From assembly GCA_910579495.1 (NCBI GenBank), contig CAJTVD010000049.1, positions 1 to 31,077 of the forward strand: DNA of 31,077 nucleotides, written 5' to 3'. This DNA is from an uncultured Lachnospiraceae bacterium. Lineage in GTDB: Bacteria > Bacillota > Clostridia > Lachnospirales > Lachnospiraceae. Shown here piece by piece: positions 30,052 through 31,077 of the stretch (positions are counted from its first letter, which is position 1; every line of letters starts with the position of its first letter). Position numbers and translations under genes: made by a program. The notes beneath the pieces were generated by a model. That model did not search any database. It had not been told where the DNA came from and saw only the letters and a list, made by a program, of their open reading frames with translations.

Positions 30052-30273
30052 TTAATCCCAATTTATATCGCTTTCTTTAATAAATTCATGGCATTCAGGG
30101 TCTTCTTCTATGGCCTTTAGCATTTGCAGATCAATAGCATCAGGCTCTTCCTCTTCGATATCCTCCCATGTAACAGGCGAATATTTATCCAAAATTATTT
30201 TCCAAAATTCTTTTGCATCAGCATCGCTCATTACGGTGACGGCTCCCAAGATTTTTTCTTTTACTGCAGTCAT
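30052..30273 (-). CDS. Antitoxin of a RelE-type module
   Basis: 73 residues, strongly acidic: MTAVKEKILGAVTVMSDADA, then EFWKIILDKYSPVTWEDIEEEEP and a tail DPECHEFIKESDINWD. Start ATG 30273 is chosen for AAGGAGG six bases upstream; that site lies in the toxin's last codons, and only one base separates the toxin stop from this start. The toxin-first order resembles HigBA-like modules. No clear DNA-binding motif is visible. I infer the antitoxin role from size, acidity and position. Confidence 0.7.
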   Translation of the reverse strand: MTAVKEKILGAVTVMSDADAKEFWKIILDKYSPVTWEDIEEEEPDAIDLQMLKAIEEDPECHEFIKESDINWD

Positions 30274-30274
30274 A

Positions 30275-30511
30275 TCAAACCTCCTTATAAACTTGCCCGC
30301 GATTATCAATACGTTCTATATACAATACATATCCGTTCTTGTCAAAAATGACCCTGTAGTTGCCGACCCTTAACCGATATCCGCTTCTGCCCTGCAATTT
30401 TTTAATATCGCCAGAAGGTAAGTTATGGATGGCGTTTCGGATGCGGTCTCGCGTGTCTGCGTTTAACTTTTTCAAAAATTTTTCTGATTGCTTTGAATAA
30501 TGAATTTCCAA
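30275..30511 (-). CDS. RelE/ParE-superfamily toxin
   Basis: 78 residues: LEIHYSKQSEKFLKKLNADT, RDRIRNAIHNLPSGDIKKLQ, GRSGYRLRVGNYRVIFDKNG and the end YVLYIERIDNRGQVYKEV. The KKL-x-GR-x2-YRLRVGNYRVIF core is typical of RelE mRNA interferases, which cut mRNA at the ribosome. The best start is a TTG at 30511: AAAAGGAGA lies nine bases upstream. The frame remains open much further upstream, but that part runs through the leader terminator and has no ribosome site. First gene of the pair. Confidence 0.8.
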   Translation of the reverse strand: MEIHYSKQSEKFLKKLNADTRDRIRNAIHNLPSGDIKKLQGRSGYRLRVGNYRVIFDKNGYVLYIERIDNRGQVYKEV

Positions 30512-30546
30512 AGACGATTTTCTCCTTTTCCCTAACTTATTAAATA

Positions 30547-30574
30547 AAACCCCAGAGTAGCCGCTCTGGGGTTT
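30547..30574 (-). terminator. Intrinsic terminator in the leader of the RelE-type operon
   Basis: Perfect 11-bp stem (30547-30557 with 30564-30574), loop of six bases. On the minus strand it is followed by TTTTATTT. It lies between the promoter at 30618-30646 and the toxin start. Confidence 0.75.
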
Positions 30575-30611
30575 CCGCTTGTGAACACCTGGATTCACTG
30601 ACTTTTTGCCT

Positions 30612-30646
30612 ACTGGCATTATAGCATATGCCAGTCTGGTTTGCAA
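30612..30646 (-). promoter_or_regulatory. Promoter and palindromic operator of the RelE-type operon
   Basis: On the minus strand TTGCAA (30641-30646) and TATAAT (30618-30623) with a 17-base spacer. A perfect 8-bp inverted repeat (ACTGGCAT 30612-30619, ATGCCAGT 30628-30635) straddles the -10 box, a good site for repression by the antitoxin or toxin-antitoxin complex. Confidence 0.8.
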
Positions 30647-30713
30647 TATTCCCCGGAAAGCTTATTTTGTTGTATAGAACTTTTTGACGTTGGCTATGCT
30701 GGGCGGCGTTAAA

Positions 30714-30827
30714 TTACGGACTCAAAGGGAAAACTCCTCCAATGATATATATGCCTGTAAAAATGCCCATAAGTCCAAGGATAATGGAAATGCTACCTGC
30801 GATTGGTGCGGCCTTTGAACTTTTCAT
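30714..30827 (-). CDS. Small hydrophobic peptide of 37 residues
   Basis: ATG 30827 to TAA 30714-30716: MKSSKAAPIAGSISIILGLM followed by GIFTGIYIIGGVFPLSP. A positively charged start and one membrane-spanning helix. The ribosome site is weak (GTGGGAAC). It lies 33 bases after the stop of the partial gene at the window end, on the same strand. It could be a small membrane protein, a type I-like toxin peptide, or the start of a shortened gene. Confidence 0.45.
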   Translation of the reverse strand: MKSSKAAPIAGSISIILGLMGIFTGIYIIGGVFPLSP

Positions 30828-30860
30828 ATGTAAGTTCCCACTTTTGCGATATCACTCCGA

Positions 30861-31077
30861 TTATTTATAACAATTACCACAAGGTGTTTTCCCTTTTGCT
30901 AGAGCTACTTCTAAAGTTACCATATATGCATTATCCATTCCACAGCCATTTTTCCTGTGATATCTTTTTGCAGTATCATCAATCCAGACTATCGTATTGC
31001 TTTCAGTTGCTGGCTGTTCAGAATTATTATAGGTATTAAAGTTATTTTCATTTGTCCCTTGACTGCCTGTAGCCTGA
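30861..31077 (-). CDS. C-terminal part of a Cys/His-rich protein, cut by the window end
   Basis: 71 residues before a TAA at 30861-30863. An Asn/Ser/Thr-rich linker leads into TIVWIDDTAKRYHRKNGCGM, then MVTLEVALAKGKTPCGNCYK. The Y-H-x3-N-x-C ... T-P-C-x2-C pattern is the small C-terminal domain often seen at the ends of secreted or membrane-attached proteins and nucleases of Firmicutes; it may bind metal. The start lies beyond the window, so the main domain is unknown. Confidence 0.65.
   Translation of the reverse strand, partial: QATGSQGTNENNFNTYNNSEQPATESNTIVWIDDTAKRYHRKNGCGMDNAYMVTLEVALAKGKTPCGNCYK

Noticed and set aside
30512..30646. N-terminal extension of the RelE-type toxin
   Set aside because: It would be translated from within the promoter and through the leader terminator, while a good ribosome site supports TTG 30511.

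Overview
The window looks like a chromosomal segment of a gut-type member of the Clostridia, most probably Lachnospiraceae. Reasons: strong AGGAGG-type ribosome sites almost everywhere, consensus TTGACA/TATAAT promoters, a HelD helicase, a DUF5721 protein, a clostridial glycogen phosphorylase, and moderate-GC core genes interrupted by AT-rich acquired patches. I cannot name a species.

Layout. 1-7.0 kb: a stand-alone GyrI-like effector-binding protein, HelD (minus), a non-coding stretch holding a promoter/structured RNA/terminator unit and two long inverted repeats, a MutS2-like ATPase without its Smr end, and an AraC-type regulator with a GyrI-like domain. 7.0-12.3 kb: accessory patch with a phage-gene remnant, a RelB/YoeB-type toxin-antitoxin pair, two small ORFs, a Nudix/nucleotidyltransferase pair, a RibD-C/DHFR-like reductase, a SUKH-like protein, a 59-residue small protein and a DUF2871 membrane protein behind a perfect consensus promoter. 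12.3-14.0 kb: two ABC-2 permeases with no ATPase gene. 14.2-24.7 kb: a sialic acid island. 24.9-28.9 kb: a coiled-coil protein, DUF5721 and glycogen phosphorylase with a cre-like site in its promoter. 28.9-31.1 kb: a decayed mobile region (integrase, Fic and RhuM fragments), a toxin-first RelE-type pair with a leader terminator, a 37-residue membrane peptide and the end of a Cys/His-rich protein.

How the sialic acid island should work. A lipoprotein and two LplB/YtcP-type permeases import a sialoside. The ATPase must be supplied from elsewhere. A sialidase-family beta-propeller without signal peptide would release sialic acid inside the cell. Two tandem SGNH hydrolases, and a third on the opposite strand, are good candidates for removing O-acetyl groups. 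A YhcH-type protein would interconvert anomers. NanA splits the sugar to ManNAc and pyruvate, a ROK kinase phosphorylates ManNAc, and NanE yields GlcNAc-6-P. The main operon (14370-22974) and nanA carry similar 19-bp motifs overlapping the -35 box, a candidate shared operator. Inside the operon, after the binding-protein gene, lie a strong terminator and three near-identical 102-bp tandem repeats, each with a perfect hairpin, running up to the start of the first SGNH gene.

The most unusual items are the 102-bp repeat array, the isolated structured RNA unit near 3.4 kb, the internal ribosome site inside the AraC gene that matches the start of the stand-alone GyrI-like gene, and the sialic acid island with three SGNH hydrolases.
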